A DNA stretch of 64,000 nucleotides. It comes from Streptomyces sp. NBC_00273 (GTDB lineage Bacteria > Actinomycetota > Actinomycetes > Streptomycetales > Streptomycetaceae). Shown one piece after another: positions 43,345 to 52,611 of this stretch. The stretch is taken from the NCBI RefSeq assembly GCF_036178145.1, contig NZ_CP108067.1, positions 3,224,001-3,288,000 on the forward strand, in the 5' to 3' direction. Under the pieces are notes generated by a model. It saw nothing but the letters and a program-made list of their open reading frames with translations. It ran no database searches and had not been told where the DNA came from. The position numbers and the translations under genes are program-made. Within the stretch, counting starts at the first letter, position 1; each line of letters opens with the position of its first letter.

Positions 43345-46300
43345 TCAGGCGGCCCCCCACGGGCTGTGCCACCGCTCGGCGACGGCCGCCGCGCGCGCGA
43401 AGTGGCCGGCGGCCTCGTCCTCGCGGCCCAGCAGCACGGCCAGTTCGCCCAGGGTGCGGGCGACCGGGCGGACCGCCACGGTGAACCCGGAGGAGGGCGG
43501 CGGGGCGTCGCGGTACGGCAGCAGGGCCGCGTACAACTCCTCGGCGCCCGTCCGCTCCCCGAGCATGACCAGGGTCATCGCCCGGAAGGTCGCGAAGACC
43601 TTGAAGAAGTAGTCCGTCCGCAGCGGTCCCGCCCGGTCGAGGACCTCGCGGGCCTCCCGCTCCTCGCCCGCGGCGGCCAGCGCGACCGCGAGCAGGTCCC
43701 CGGCCGGCGGGCCGAAGGCCGCGTACACCTGCCGCAGCCGGGGCAGTGACTGCGCGAGCCGCCCCTGGCTCGCCCGCAGCGTCGCGATCGCGACCGCGAG
43801 GATCCCCTCCGCGTGCGGGGATCCCTGCCGGGCCATCCGCGCGGCCGCCTGCCGGTAGAGGTGCTCCGCCTCCTCGAACCGGCCCTCGACGTGGGCCCAG
43901 GTCGCCTCGACCGCCTCGCCGACGGCGACCGGTCCGGGCATCCGGTAGGTCCGTGCGAACCGTGTCCACCGTTCCACGAGCCGGCGGGCACCGGCCACAT
44001 CGCCCTCGGCGGCCAGCGCCGTGGAGCGGACGAACATCCCGTACCACTGGTGGCCCGGCAGCTCGTGCGCGGCGCCGATCCGTTCGAGTTCGCCTCCCAG
44101 CGCGGCGCGTTCGGGCCATTCCAGGTCGGCGTCGAGTTCCTTGACCAGCGCCGCGAGCGCCCCCGCCCGCAGCACGGGGTCCCCGGTGCCCTCCGCGAGG
44201 CCGAGCGCCTCGCGCGCCGCCGCCCGTACGCCCGCCACCTTGGCGTCGGACAGCTCGGCTGCGTACGCACCGAGCAGCCCGCAGCGTACGGCGGGTTCGT
44301 GACCGGGCCGCGCCAGCAGGCGCTCCAGCAGCTCCACCACCGGTCCGTCGACCACGCCGTAGGGCCGCGTCTGCCACGGGGTCGGTTCGGTCCATGCCGT
44401 GAACGCCGCGACCAGCAGGTCGTCCCGGCCGGCGCCGACCGCGCGGTCGATCGCGGTACGCCGGGTCGTGCGGGCCGCCATGACCGCCCCCGCCCGCACC
44501 TGGGCCCGTACCAGCAGGCCCAGCAGCTCGGCGCGCTCGGCGTCCCGGTCGCCCCCGGACCCCGCGGGGACCCGCTCGAAGCACTCCACCGCCTCGGCGA
44601 GCAGCACGGCGGCCACGTCATGGGCGAACCGGCTCTCCGCGAGCCGGGCGGCCCGCAGGCAGTGGGCGACCGCCTTCGCCGCCGTCGCCGAGGAGGCCGC
44701 GCGCACGTAGTGGTGGGCCAGCGCGGAGACGTCGTCCGGGGCGAGCCGCTCCAGGCAGACCGCGATCCGGCCGTGCATCCGCGAGGAGCGCAGCCGACTG
44801 AGGTCCGCCAGCAGGGTGTCGCGCACCAGTGCGTGGGCGAACCGGATCCGCCCCGGCTCGGGTTCGGCCAGCAACCCGGCGAGCAGACCGGCTTCCAACG
44901 CGCCCAGTACGCCGTCCTCGTCGGTGTCCGCCGCCCCGACCAGGACCTCGACGCCGGACTCCCGTCCGGCCACCGCGGCCAGGCGCAGTACGGCCACCAC
45001 TGCCTCGGGGAGCCGTCCGAGCCGCCGTCGCAGCACGTCCCGTACGCCCTCGGGCACCTCGGACAGCGCCACCAGCGAGCCCTCGCTGCCCAGCAGCCTG
45101 GCGCTCTCCTGGACGTAGAAGGGGTTCCCTCCCGTGCGTTCGGTCAGCGCGGTCATGACCTCCGCGTCGACCTGCGGGCCGCCCACGCACCGGACCACCT
45201 CGGCCACGGCCTCCTCGGTGAGGCCGCACAGCGCGATCCGGGCCGGTGAACGCCGGGCCAGTCCGGCCAGGGCGTCGTCGAGCCGGCCCTCCGTGTCCTC
45301 CGGCCGGTACGCGCCCACGACGAGCAGCGCGGTACCCGGGTGGAGGTCGGCGGCACCCGACAGCAGCGCCAGCGTCTCGGCGTCGGCCCAGTGCAGGTCG
45401 TCCAGGACGACGGCGACGGGCCGCCCGCGCGCAGCCTCCGCCAACCACTGGCCGACGGCGCGGTGCAGCCGGAACCGCCCGGCGGCGACGTCCTCGCCGA
45501 CGGGCGTACGGCCGGTGGCGGGAGCGTCCTCGGCCAGGAGGGGCGAGAGCGCGGCGGCCACCGCGGGCTCGGGCGGGGCGGCCGCCGCGACGGCGCGCAG
45601 TGCTTCGACCCAGGCCCAGGCGGGTGGTGCGCCCTCGGCGTCGGTGTTGCGCCCGAAGGCGACGAGCCAGCCCTCGGCGCGGAGCCGGTCGCCGAGGGCG
45701 CGCAGCAGCGCCGACTTGCCCATCCCGGCCTCGCCGGTGACCAGCGCGACGCCGGGGCCGGCCGCGCGGGCCCGGTGCGCCGCCGCCGTCAGCCGCTCCA
45801 GTTCCCCTTCTCGCCCGACGAACGGCTCGGCTCCGGTGGCGGCCGGCACCGCGGGCACCTCGGGCACATGCGGCACAGGTGGCACATGCGGCGCAGGTGG
45901 CACGTGCGGCACGGGCTCCGGTGGCCGCGTGGCCTCGCGCAGCACCCGGCCGTCCTGGGCCAGGACCGCCTTCTCCAGCTCGACCAGGGCGGCACCGGGA
46001 TCCAGTCCCACCTCGTCGGCGAGCACCGTCCTGGCCCGGCGCAGCGCCGACAGCGCGTCGGCCTGCCGGCCCGCCGCCCACAGGGCGAGGGCGTGCAGCC
46101 GCCATGCCTCCTCCCGCAGCGGCTCGTCCCGGGTCAGCAACGCGGCCTCGGCGACCGCCCCGGCGAGGTCGGCGCCGCCCCGCAACCCGGCGGCGATGCC
46201 GAGTTCGCGCGCGGCCAGCCGCAGCTCGCCGAGCCGCAGGATCTCGGCGTGGGTCCACGGCTCGTCGGCGGTCTCCGCGTACGCCGGCCCCTGCCACAGC

Positions 46301-46704
46301 GCCAGCGCCTCGCGGAGCAGGGCTCCGGCGGTGTCCGGCTCGGCGTGCAGGGCCTCGCGGGCGCGGCCGAGCAGCCGCTCGAAGCGCCAGGCGTCGACGG
46401 CGTCCTCGGGAAGCCGAAGCGCGTACCCGGGCGGCGCGCTCACCAGCAGTCGGGCGGGGGTGCGCGGGGCCCGGCCCGGTTCCAGGAGGCGGCGCAGGTT
46501 GGAGACGTAGGCCTGGAGGGAGGCAACGGCCCGGGAGGGCGGCGCCCCCTGCCAGAGTTCCTCGATCATCCGGTCGACGGACACGACCCGGCCGCGCGCG
46601 GCTACGAGCAGGGCCAGTACGGAGCGCTGGCGGTGGCCGCCGAGCGGGATCGCCTCGCCGTCCCGCTCGGCCGTGAAGGAGCCGAGTACGCGTATGTGGA
46701 CCAT
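43345..46704 (-). CDS. SARP-LAL transcriptional regulator (OmpR/BTAD/AAA)
   Basis: 1119 aa. Residues 1-95 are an OmpR-like winged helix (MVHIRVLGSFTAERDGEAI), about 100-250 a bacterial transcriptional activation domain (WQGPAYAETADEPW), then a Pro/His/Val linker (VPHVPPAPHVPPVPHVP), an AAA ATPase with Walker A TGEAGMGKSALLRAL and Walker B VVLDDLHWAD, and a TPR-like helical C-terminus. It is a pathway-specific or pleiotropic activator in the style of AfsR. The ATG at 46704 is chosen because the conserved domain begins there; an upstream extension crosses the intergenic region. It is divergent from a hemerythrin gene, with a SARP-type repeat between. Confidence 0.9.
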   Translation of the reverse strand: MVHIRVLGSFTAERDGEAIPLGGHRQRSVLALLVAARGRVVSVDRMIEELWQGAPPSRAVASLQAYVSNLRRLLEPGRAPRTPARLLVSAPPGYALRLPEDAVDAWRFERLLGRAREALHAEPDTAGALLREALALWQGPAYAETADEPWTHAEILRLGELRLAARELGIAAGLRGGADLAGAVAEAALLTRDEPLREEAWRLHALALWAAGRQADALSALRRARTVLADEVGLDPGAALVELEKAVLAQDGRVLREATRPPEPVPHVPPAPHVPPVPHVPEVPAVPAATGAEPFVGREGELERLTAAAHRARAAGPGVALVTGEAGMGKSALLRALGDRLRAEGWLVAFGRNTDAEGAPPAWAWVEALRAVAAAAPPEPAVAAALSPLLAEDAPATGRTPVGEDVAAGRFRLHRAVGQWLAEAARGRPVAVVLDDLHWADAETLALLSGAADLHPGTALLVVGAYRPEDTEGRLDDALAGLARRSPARIALCGLTEEAVAEVVRCVGGPQVDAEVMTALTERTGGNPFYVQESARLLGSEGSLVALSEVPEGVRDVLRRRLGRLPEAVVAVLRLAAVAGRESGVEVLVGAADTDEDGVLGALEAGLLAGLLAEPEPGRIRFAHALVRDTLLADLSRLRSSRMHGRIAVCLERLAPDDVSALAHHYVRAASSATAAKAVAHCLRAARLAESRFAHDVAAVLLAEAVECFERVPAGSGGDRDAERAELLGLLVRAQVRAGAVMAARTTRRTAIDRAVGAGRDDLLVAAFTAWTEPTPWQTRPYGVVDGPVVELLERLLARPGHEPAVRCGLLGAYAAELSDAKVAGVRAAAREALGLAEGTGDPVLRAGALAALVKELDADLEWPERAALGGELERIGAAHELPGHQWYGMFVRSTALAAEGDVAGARRLVERWTRFARTYRMPGPVAVGEAVEATWAHVEGRFEEAEHLYRQAAARMARQGSPHAEGILAVAIATLRASQGRLAQSLPRLRQVYAAFGPPAGDLLAVALAAAGEEREAREVLDRAGPLRTDYFFKVFATFRAMTLVMLGERTGAEELYAALLPYRDAPPPSSGFTVAVRPVARTLGELAVLLGREDEAAGHFARAAAVAERWHSPWGAA

Positions 46705-46770
46705 GACCCCACCAACGTACGCCGCATCGGTCAACTCCGGCCCACCGTAGGCCGAATGACGCTGCGGAAC

Positions 46771-46789
46771 CTTCCAAGCGGCTTCCAAG
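46771..46789 (+). promoter_or_regulatory. SARP-type 11-bp-spaced direct repeat
   Basis: CTTCCAAG at 46771-46778 is repeated exactly at 46782-46789, an 11-bp period or one helical turn, which is the spacing SARP regulators recognise. Eight bases further comes a weak -10-like hexamer (ATGTAC, 46798-46803), the distance known for SARP-activated promoters. The hemerythrin start is 20 bp beyond that. Confidence 0.6.
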
Positions 46790-46822
46790 AACCCTCCATG
46801 TACCGAGGTCGAGTCTCTTCCC

Positions 46823-47530
46823 ATGAAGACGACGCAGCCAGGGACGGCACGAGCACGGCGAACGCACCGGAGCACCGCACGGCCGAACACCCACGAGATG
46901 GTGGTCATCCACCGCGGCCTGCGCCGCGAGGCGCGCCTGCTGGTCGAACTGATCGCCGCGGTGGCTCCCGGCGACACGGCGCGGGCACGGGTCCTCGGGG
47001 ACCACTTCCGCGACTACCGACTCGGTCTGACGGGCCACCACCACGGCGAGGACGCATACCTGTGGCCGCCGCTGATGGCGCGGGTCGACCTCGAAGCGGA
47101 CCTCGTCCTGCGCATGGAGGCCCAGCACGAGCGGGTGGCCGCGAGTCTTGCGGCCGCCGAGGAGGCCCTGCCCGCCTGGGAGGGCCGGGCCGGGGAGGCG
47201 GAACGCGACACGCTCGTGTCGGTCCTCTCCGAGCACCGGACCGTGCTGCTGGAGCACCTGGCGGACGAGGAGGAATCGCTCCTGCCGCTCGCCGCCCGCC
47301 ACCTGTCCGCGGACGAGTGGGACCGACTGGGCGAGCACTTCCTGACCAGCACGCCCAAGCCCAAGCTGCTGTTCTTCCTCGGGATGGTCCTGGAGGACGC
47401 CGACCGGGCCGAGCGCGCGGCGATGCTCACCGCCCTGCCCCTCGCCGGGCGCCTGCTGTGGCACACCGTCGGGCGTCCCGCCTACGTCCGCCGGATGCGC
47501 GCCGTCCGCCGCACCGCCGCTCCGCGCTGA
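46823..47530 (+). CDS. hemerythrin HHE cation-binding domain protein
   Basis: 235 aa. A hemerythrin-like helical bundle with metal ligands visible as VIHRGLRRE, TGHHHGEDAYLWP, EAQHERV and LEHLADEEESLLP. This gives the His and Glu set for a non-haem diiron centre, which in bacteria binds oxygen or NO or senses them. A basic leader of about 20 residues comes before the domain, and a C-terminal basic segment follows it. It is the first gene after the SARP-type repeat, followed by DUF4267 and cupin genes 53 and 56 nt apart. The ATG at 46823 is tentative; M26 is an alternative. Confidence 0.87.
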   Translation: MKTTQPGTARARRTHRSTARPNTHEMVVIHRGLRREARLLVELIAAVAPGDTARARVLGDHFRDYRLGLTGHHHGEDAYLWPPLMARVDLEADLVLRMEAQHERVAASLAAAEEALPAWEGRAGEAERDTLVSVLSEHRTVLLEHLADEEESLLPLAARHLSADEWDRLGEHFLTSTPKPKLLFFLGMVLEDADRAERAAMLTALPLAGRLLWHTVGRPAYVRRMRAVRRTAAPR

Positions 47531-47583
47531 TCCCCTCCCCCGCGCCGCCCCTCCCCCACCACCTCCAGGAGACGGAGACAACC

Positions 47584-48006
47584 ATGTCCCTCAAGCACTT
47601 CACCACCGCCCTGGCCGCCACCGGCGCCGCGTTCATCCTGTACGTCGGCCTCAGCTACCTGCTCGCGCCGCAGATCACCGCCGCCGACTTCGGGCTGCCG
47701 ACCTGGCCGCAGCACGACGGCGCCGCCTTCCTCGCCGTCAAGGGCGTACGCGATGTCGCGACCGGCCTGGTCATCCTCGCGCTCCTGCTCACGGGGCAGC
47801 GCCGGGCGCTCGGCTGGGCCATGGCGGCGATCGTCTTCGTCCCCGCCGGCGACATGGTGATCGTCCTCGCGGGCGGCGGACCCGCGGCTCAGGCCTACGG
47901 GGTCCACGGCGCCACCGCCCTCGCCGTCGCCGTGACCGCGGGCCTCCTGCTGCGCGAGCGTCCGGTCCCTGCCGTCCGCGCCGCCGCCGAGCCGGCCCGG
48001 ACCTGA
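47584..48006 (+). CDS. DUF4267 family small membrane protein
   Basis: 140 aa with four predicted membrane helices (about residues 10-30, 47-68, 77-95, 104-122). A conserved region reads GLPTWPQHDGAAFLAVKGVRDVATGLVILAL, typical of DUF4267. Its function is not known. The ATG follows GGAGACGGAG. It is the middle gene of the hemerythrin/DUF4267/cupin set, so it may take part in the same stress response. Confidence 0.82.
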   Translation: MSLKHFTTALAATGAAFILYVGLSYLLAPQITAADFGLPTWPQHDGAAFLAVKGVRDVATGLVILALLLTGQRRALGWAMAAIVFVPAGDMVIVLAGGGPAAQAYGVHGATALAVAVTAGLLLRERPVPAVRAAAEPART

Positions 48007-48062
48007 CCACCCGCCCGCCCCGCCCCACCCTCACCAGCTGCCTTCCCCCAGGAGAAGACGAC

Positions 48063-48557
48063 ATGTCCCTGATCGTGCCTTCCTTCGAAGAATCGGTGAT
48101 CGTGCGCTCGGCCGAGGCCGAGACGATCGGCGCCGCCCCGACCACCATCCGGCTCCTCGCCGACAGCAGTTCCACCGGCGGCGCCCTGTCGACCCAGCGC
48201 GTGAGCCTGTTGGACGGCGCCAACGGGGCTGCGCCCCACCACCACTCTCGGTCCGCCGAGCTCTTCTACCTGCTCGACGGCACCGCGCAGCTCCTGTCGG
48301 GCGACCAGGTGGTGACCGCGGAACGCGGCGACCTCGTCATCGTGCCGCCCGGCCTCGATCACGCGTTCGCCGCCGCGCCCGGGGAGAACGCCGACATCCT
48401 CATCGTGATCACGCCGGGCATCGAGCGGTTCGAGTACTTCCGCCACCTGGAACGGATCGCCTACGGGAAAGTGCCGCCGGAGTCCCTGCTGGACGTCCAG
48501 GATCTCTACGACACCTACTTCACCCACAGTGAGGCGTGGGACACGGTCCGGGCATGA
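48063..48557 (+). CDS. cupin domain protein
   Basis: 164 aa. A single cupin beta-barrel with the first metal motif in GAAPHHHSRSAELFYLLDG and the second in PPGLDHAFAAAPGENADIL. A long N-terminal segment (VIVRSAEAETIGAAP) and a C-terminal helical tail follow the form of small quercetinase-like cupins. Metal-dependent dioxygenase, isomerase or sensor roles are all possible. The ATG follows AGGAGAAGAC. Third gene of the presumed stress operon. A 72-bp gap with no hairpin separates it from the sensor kinase. Confidence 0.85.
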   Translation: MSLIVPSFEESVIVRSAEAETIGAAPTTIRLLADSSSTGGALSTQRVSLLDGANGAAPHHHSRSAELFYLLDGTAQLLSGDQVVTAERGDLVIVPPGLDHAFAAAPGENADILIVITPGIERFEYFRHLERIAYGKVPPESLLDVQDLYDTYFTHSEAWDTVRA

Positions 48558-48629
48558 CGGGAGTGGGGTACCCGACAAGCCGGGCGTAAGCATTCCGCTC
48601 GTGCCGGTGCCGACCTACCGTTGCTGCCC

Positions 48630-50246
48630 ATGCGGTTCCCCCTCATGAGCGCTCGGCGCCTCGGGCTGCCCAGACGGGCCGTCTCCCAGATCCTGCTGAC
48701 CCAGCTGGCCATCGCCGCCGGGGTCGCCGTACTGGCGACCGGGCTGTTCCTGGCGCCGCTCAGCGCCCAGCTCGACGACCAGGCCATGCGGCGCGCCCTG
48801 GCCATCGCGCAGAGCGCCGCGGCCGACCCGGCGCTGGCCGCCGGGGTCCTGAGCTCCGGGCCGTCGGCCGACAGCCCCGTGCAGTCCTCGGCCGAGCGGA
48901 TCCGCCGGGCCACCGGAGCCGAGTACGTGGTCGTGCTCGACCTGAACGGCATCCGCCGCTCGCACCCGAGCGCCGACCGGATCGGGCTGCCCGTCTCCAC
49001 CGACCCGAGCGATGCCCTGGCGGGGCGCGAGGTCATGGAGATCGACGAGGGCACCCTGGGCCGCTCCGCCCGCGGCAAGGTCCCGCTCCTCGCGGCCGAC
49101 GGCGAGATCGTCGGCGCCGTCTCCGTCGGCATCGCCTACGACAGCGTCCGCGATCGGCTGCTCGGCGCGATCCCCGGACTGCTCGCCTACGCGGGCGGGG
49201 CCCTGGCGGCGGGCGCCCTCGCCGCCTACCTGCTCTCCCGCAGGATCCAGCGGCAGACCCGCGATCTGGCCTTCTCCGACATCGCCGGCCTGCTCGCCGA
49301 GCGCGAGGCCATGCTGCACTCCATCCGCGAGGGCGTGATCGCCCTGGCCCCCGACGGCAGGGTCCGGCTGGTCAACGACGAGGCCGCCCGCCTGCTGGGC
49401 CTCGCCCCGGACGCCACCGACGGCTGCGCGGGGCGCCCGCTGGAGGACGTACTGGGCGCGGGCCGCACCGCGGACGTCCTGTCGGGCCGTGTCACCGGCC
49501 GGGACCTGCTCACCGTCCAGGGCCCCCGGGTCCTGGTGGCCAACCGCATGCCCACCGAGGACGGCGGTGCCGTCGCCACCCTGCGCGACCGCACCGAGCT
49601 GGAGCACCTCGCCCGCGAGCTCGACTCCACCCGGGGCCTGATCGATGCCCTGCGCGCCCAGGACCACGAGCACGCCAACCGCCTCCACACCCTCCTCGGC
49701 CTGCTGGAGCTGGGCCTGCACGAGGAGGCGGTGGAGTTCGTGACCGAGGTCGCCTGCGTGCACCGCACGACGGCCGAACAGGTCACCGAGAAGGTCCACG
49801 ACCCGCTGCTGGCCGCCCTCCTGGTGGGCAAGGCGGCCGTCGCCGCCGAGCGCGGCGTCCCCCTGCGCCTGGCCGGCTCCACCCTCCTCCCCGACCGCCT
49901 GGTGGACCCGGGTGGCCTCGTCACGATCCTCGGCAACCTCGTGGACAACGCTCTGGACGCCGCAGCGGGTTCAGTGGCGCCCCTGGTCGAGGTGGAACTG
50001 CGCGCGGAGGGCCGTACCGCCGTGCTGCGGGTGTGCGACAGCGGCCCCGGGGTGCCCGCCGCGCGTCGTGAGGAGATCTTCACGGAGGGCTGGTCGACCA
50101 AGCAGCCCAAGGCCCACCGCGAGCGCGGGCTGGGCCTCGCCCTCGTACGCCGCCTCGCGGAGCGGCAGGGCGGCAGCGCCCGGGCCGGTGAAGCAGCGGA
50201 CGGAGGGGCGGAATTCTCCGTCGTACTCCCGGAGGCCCTGCGGTGA
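48630..50246 (+). CDS. sensor histidine kinase, CitA/DcuS-like
   Basis: 538 aa. Two membrane helices (about residues 21-42 and 172-198) flank an extracytoplasmic sensor domain (VVLDLNGIRRSHPSADRIG, PLLAADGEIVGAVSVGIAYD), which is the PDC-type fold of citrate and dicarboxylate sensors. A cytoplasmic PAS domain (REGVIALAPDGRVRLVNDEA) and a SpoOB-type phosphorylation helix (RAQDHEHANRLHTLLGLLEL, His in DHEH) follow; the ATPase has GNLVDNALDAA and GLGLALVRRL. The ATG at 48630 is used. The stop overlaps the response regulator start. Ligand is probably a carboxylate. Confidence 0.92.
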   Translation: MRFPLMSARRLGLPRRAVSQILLTQLAIAAGVAVLATGLFLAPLSAQLDDQAMRRALAIAQSAAADPALAAGVLSSGPSADSPVQSSAERIRRATGAEYVVVLDLNGIRRSHPSADRIGLPVSTDPSDALAGREVMEIDEGTLGRSARGKVPLLAADGEIVGAVSVGIAYDSVRDRLLGAIPGLLAYAGGALAAGALAAYLLSRRIQRQTRDLAFSDIAGLLAEREAMLHSIREGVIALAPDGRVRLVNDEAARLLGLAPDATDGCAGRPLEDVLGAGRTADVLSGRVTGRDLLTVQGPRVLVANRMPTEDGGAVATLRDRTELEHLARELDSTRGLIDALRAQDHEHANRLHTLLGLLELGLHEEAVEFVTEVACVHRTTAEQVTEKVHDPLLAALLVGKAAVAAERGVPLRLAGSTLLPDRLVDPGGLVTILGNLVDNALDAAAGSVAPLVEVELRAEGRTAVLRVCDSGPGVPAARREEIFTEGWSTKQPKAHRERGLGLALVRRLAERQGGSARAGEAADGGAEFSVVLPEALR

Positions 50247-50944
50247 ACGAGACCCCGATTCACGTATTGGTCGTCGACGACGACATGCGTGTTGCCCGGA
50301 TCAACGCGGCGTACGTGGCAAAGGTTCCCGGATTCCTGGTGACGGCGCAGGCCCATTCGGCCGCCGAGGCCCTGGAGTTCCTCACCTCTCGTCCGGTGGA
50401 CCTGGTCCTGCTGGACCACTACCTCCCCGACGAGAACGGCCTGGACCTCGTCCGGCGCCTGCGCCAGCTCGGCCACCGCACGGATGTGATCATGGTCACC
50501 GCCGCCCGCGACCTCACCACGGTGCAGGCCGCCATGCGCCTCGGCGCCCTGCAGTACATGGTCAAACCCTTCACCTTCGCCGGACTGCGCAGCCGACTGG
50601 AGGCGTACGGGGCGCTGCGCCGCACCCTGGACACGGGCGGTGAGGCCGAACAGGCCGAGGTGGACCGGATCTTCGGTGCCCTCGCCGCCGCGGGATCCCC
50701 CAACGAGCTCCCCAAGGGCCATTCCGCCACCACCGCGGAGCTCGTCCGCCGGGTGCTGCGGTCCGCCGAAGGCCCCTTGTCCACCCAGCAGATCGCCGAC
50801 CGCGCGGGCATCAGCCGGCAGACCGCCCAGCGCTATCTCAAGCTGCTCGAACGCACCGCCCGGGTCAGCCTCGCCCTGCGCTACGGCGAGACCGGCCGCC
50901 CGGAGCACCGCTACACCTGGCTCCCGTCGGAGGGTCCGGCCTGA
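50243..50944 (+). CDS. response regulator, CitB/DcuR-like
   Basis: 233 aa. The receiver domain begins with VLVVDDDMRVARI and has its phospho-Asp in VLLDHYLPDENG; the Thr switch is VTAARD and the Lys is in MVKPFTF. The C-terminal part (about residues 160-233) contains a winged helix (STQQIADRAGISRQTAQRYLKLLE) of the CitB type. The GTG start overlaps the kinase stop. Convergent with a symporter operon, which it may control. Confidence 0.93.
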   Translation: MNETPIHVLVVDDDMRVARINAAYVAKVPGFLVTAQAHSAAEALEFLTSRPVDLVLLDHYLPDENGLDLVRRLRQLGHRTDVIMVTAARDLTTVQAAMRLGALQYMVKPFTFAGLRSRLEAYGALRRTLDTGGEAEQAEVDRIFGALAAAGSPNELPKGHSATTAELVRRVLRSAEGPLSTQQIADRAGISRQTAQRYLKLLERTARVSLALRYGETGRPEHRYTWLPSEGPA

Positions 50945-51018
50945 CGGCGCCCTGCCGACCGGCCTCCCGAGCGACCGGCCGCCCTCCCGACCGACCGGCC
51001 GCTCCGTCCCTCGGCCTC

Positions 51019-52611
51019 TCAGACCGCTCCGGCTCCGGTCAGGGAGCGGACCTCCGTCTCCGCGTGCTTCGCCTCGTCCGCTTCCTCGCCCGAGGTGACG
51101 GTGCCCAGCCAGCCCGCCAGGAAGCCCAGCGGGATCGAGACGATCCCCGGGTTCTGGAGCGGGAAGTACTGGAAGTCCGCTCCGGGGAAGAGGGATTCGG
51201 CGCTGCCCGACACCACTGGCGAGACCAGTACCAGCAGCACCGACGGAATCAGGCCGCCGTACACCGACCAGACGGCTCCGCGCGTGGTGAAGCCGCGCCA
51301 GAAGAGCGAGTACAGCAGCACCGGCAGATTGGCCGAAGCCGCCACCGCGAAGGCCAGCCCCACCAGGAACGCCACGTTGAGGTCCTGGGCGAGCAGCCCG
51401 AGGGCGATCGCCACCGCCCCGATGCCGACGGCCGCGCCCCGGGCCACCGCGACCTCGCTGCGCTGCCGGGCGTGCCGGCGCTTGAGGGAGGCGTACAGGT
51501 CGTGCGCCACGGAGGCCGAGGAGGCCAGGGTGATCCCGGCGACCACGGCCAGGATGGTGGCGAAGGCGATGGCGGCGACGAAGGCGAACAGCACCGCGCC
51601 CCCGGTGGTGTCGGCGCCCCCGCCGAGGAAGGCCGCCAGCAGCGGAACGGCCGTGTTCCCGGAGGCGTTGGAGGCCCGTACCTCGTCCGGTCCCACCAGC
51701 GCGGCCGCCCCGAAGCCGAGCACGATCGTCATCAGGTAGAAGCCGCCGATCAGCGCGATCGCCCACACCACCGAGCGGCGGGCCGACCGGGCGGTGGGCA
51801 CGGTGTAGAACCGCGACAGGATGTGCGGCAGCCCGGCGGTCCCGAGGACCAGCGCGAGACCGAGGCTCATGAAGTCGATGCGGGCGGTCCAGCCCCCGCC
51901 GTACTTGAGGCCGGGGCCCAGGAACGCCCGGCCGTGCCCGCTGCGGTCGGCGGCGCTGGTGAGCAACTGGTCGAAGTTCCCGTGGAAGCGCAGCAGCACG
52001 AGCACGGTCAGGGTGATCGCGCCGCCCATCAGCAGCACGGCCTTCACGATCTGGATCCAGGTGGTGGCCCGCATCCCGCCGAAGGACACGTAGACCACCA
52101 TCAGCGCGCCCACCCCCACCACGGTGAGGGTGCGGGCGACGGCGCCCGAATTCCCCAACAGCAGGCCGACCAGACTGCCCGCGCCGACCATCTGCGCGAT
52201 GAGGTAGAGGACGGAGACGACGACCGAGGAGGTGCCGGCCGCGATCCGGACCGGACGTTCGCTCATCCGGGCGGCGACCACGTCGGCAAGGGTGAAGCGC
52301 CCGCAGTTGCGGACCAGTTCGGCGACGAGGAACAGCACGACGAGCCAGGCCACGAGGAAGCCCACCGAGTACAGCAGCCCGTCGTAGCCGAACAGGGCGA
52401 TCAGGCCGGAGATGCCGAGGAACGAGGCCGCGGACATGTAGTCGCCCGCGATGGCGAATCCGTTCTCCATCGGGGAGAACAATCGCCCGCCCGCGTAGAA
52501 CTCCTCGGCCGACCCGTGCCGGTTCCGGCTGACCCAGGTGGTGATGCCGAGGGTCACCGCGATGAAGAGGCTGAACAGGATCAGCGCGAGGGTCTGGTGC
52601 TCGGTGGTCAC
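51019..52611 (-). CDS. sodium:solute symporter, ActP-type (carboxylate uptake)
   Basis: 530 aa with about 13 transmembrane helices. The N-terminus carries GGRLFSPMENGFAIAGDYMS and SAASFLGISGLIALFGYDG, the signature area of the acetate permease ActP and related monocarboxylate transporters in the SSS family. The central helices contain the VSFGGMRATTWIQIVKAVLL segment. Start at MTTEHQTL (52611), which overlaps the DUF485 stop by 4 nt. The last helix is followed by a Glu-rich cytoplasmic tail. Uptake of acetate, pyruvate or another short carboxylate is expected. Convergent with the two-component genes. Confidence 0.92.
   Translation of the reverse strand: MTTEHQTLALILFSLFIAVTLGITTWVSRNRHGSAEEFYAGGRLFSPMENGFAIAGDYMSAASFLGISGLIALFGYDGLLYSVGFLVAWLVVLFLVAELVRNCGRFTLADVVAARMSERPVRIAAGTSSVVVSVLYLIAQMVGAGSLVGLLLGNSGAVARTLTVVGVGALMVVYVSFGGMRATTWIQIVKAVLLMGGAITLTVLVLLRFHGNFDQLLTSAADRSGHGRAFLGPGLKYGGGWTARIDFMSLGLALVLGTAGLPHILSRFYTVPTARSARRSVVWAIALIGGFYLMTIVLGFGAAALVGPDEVRASNASGNTAVPLLAAFLGGGADTTGGAVLFAFVAAIAFATILAVVAGITLASSASVAHDLYASLKRRHARQRSEVAVARGAAVGIGAVAIALGLLAQDLNVAFLVGLAFAVAASANLPVLLYSLFWRGFTTRGAVWSVYGGLIPSVLLVLVSPVVSGSAESLFPGADFQYFPLQNPGIVSIPLGFLAGWLGTVTSGEEADEAKHAETEVRSLTGAGAV

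Noticed and set aside
43314..43354. Three CAGGCGGCC repeats at the end of the SARP gene
   Set aside because: Spacing is irregular (17 and 15 bp) and the last copy lies in the coding region; not clearly functional.
50945..51018. GACCGGCC direct repeats between the response regulator and the symporter
   Set aside because: Short, GC-rich and not complementary, so no hairpin; likely chance in low-complexity intergenic DNA.
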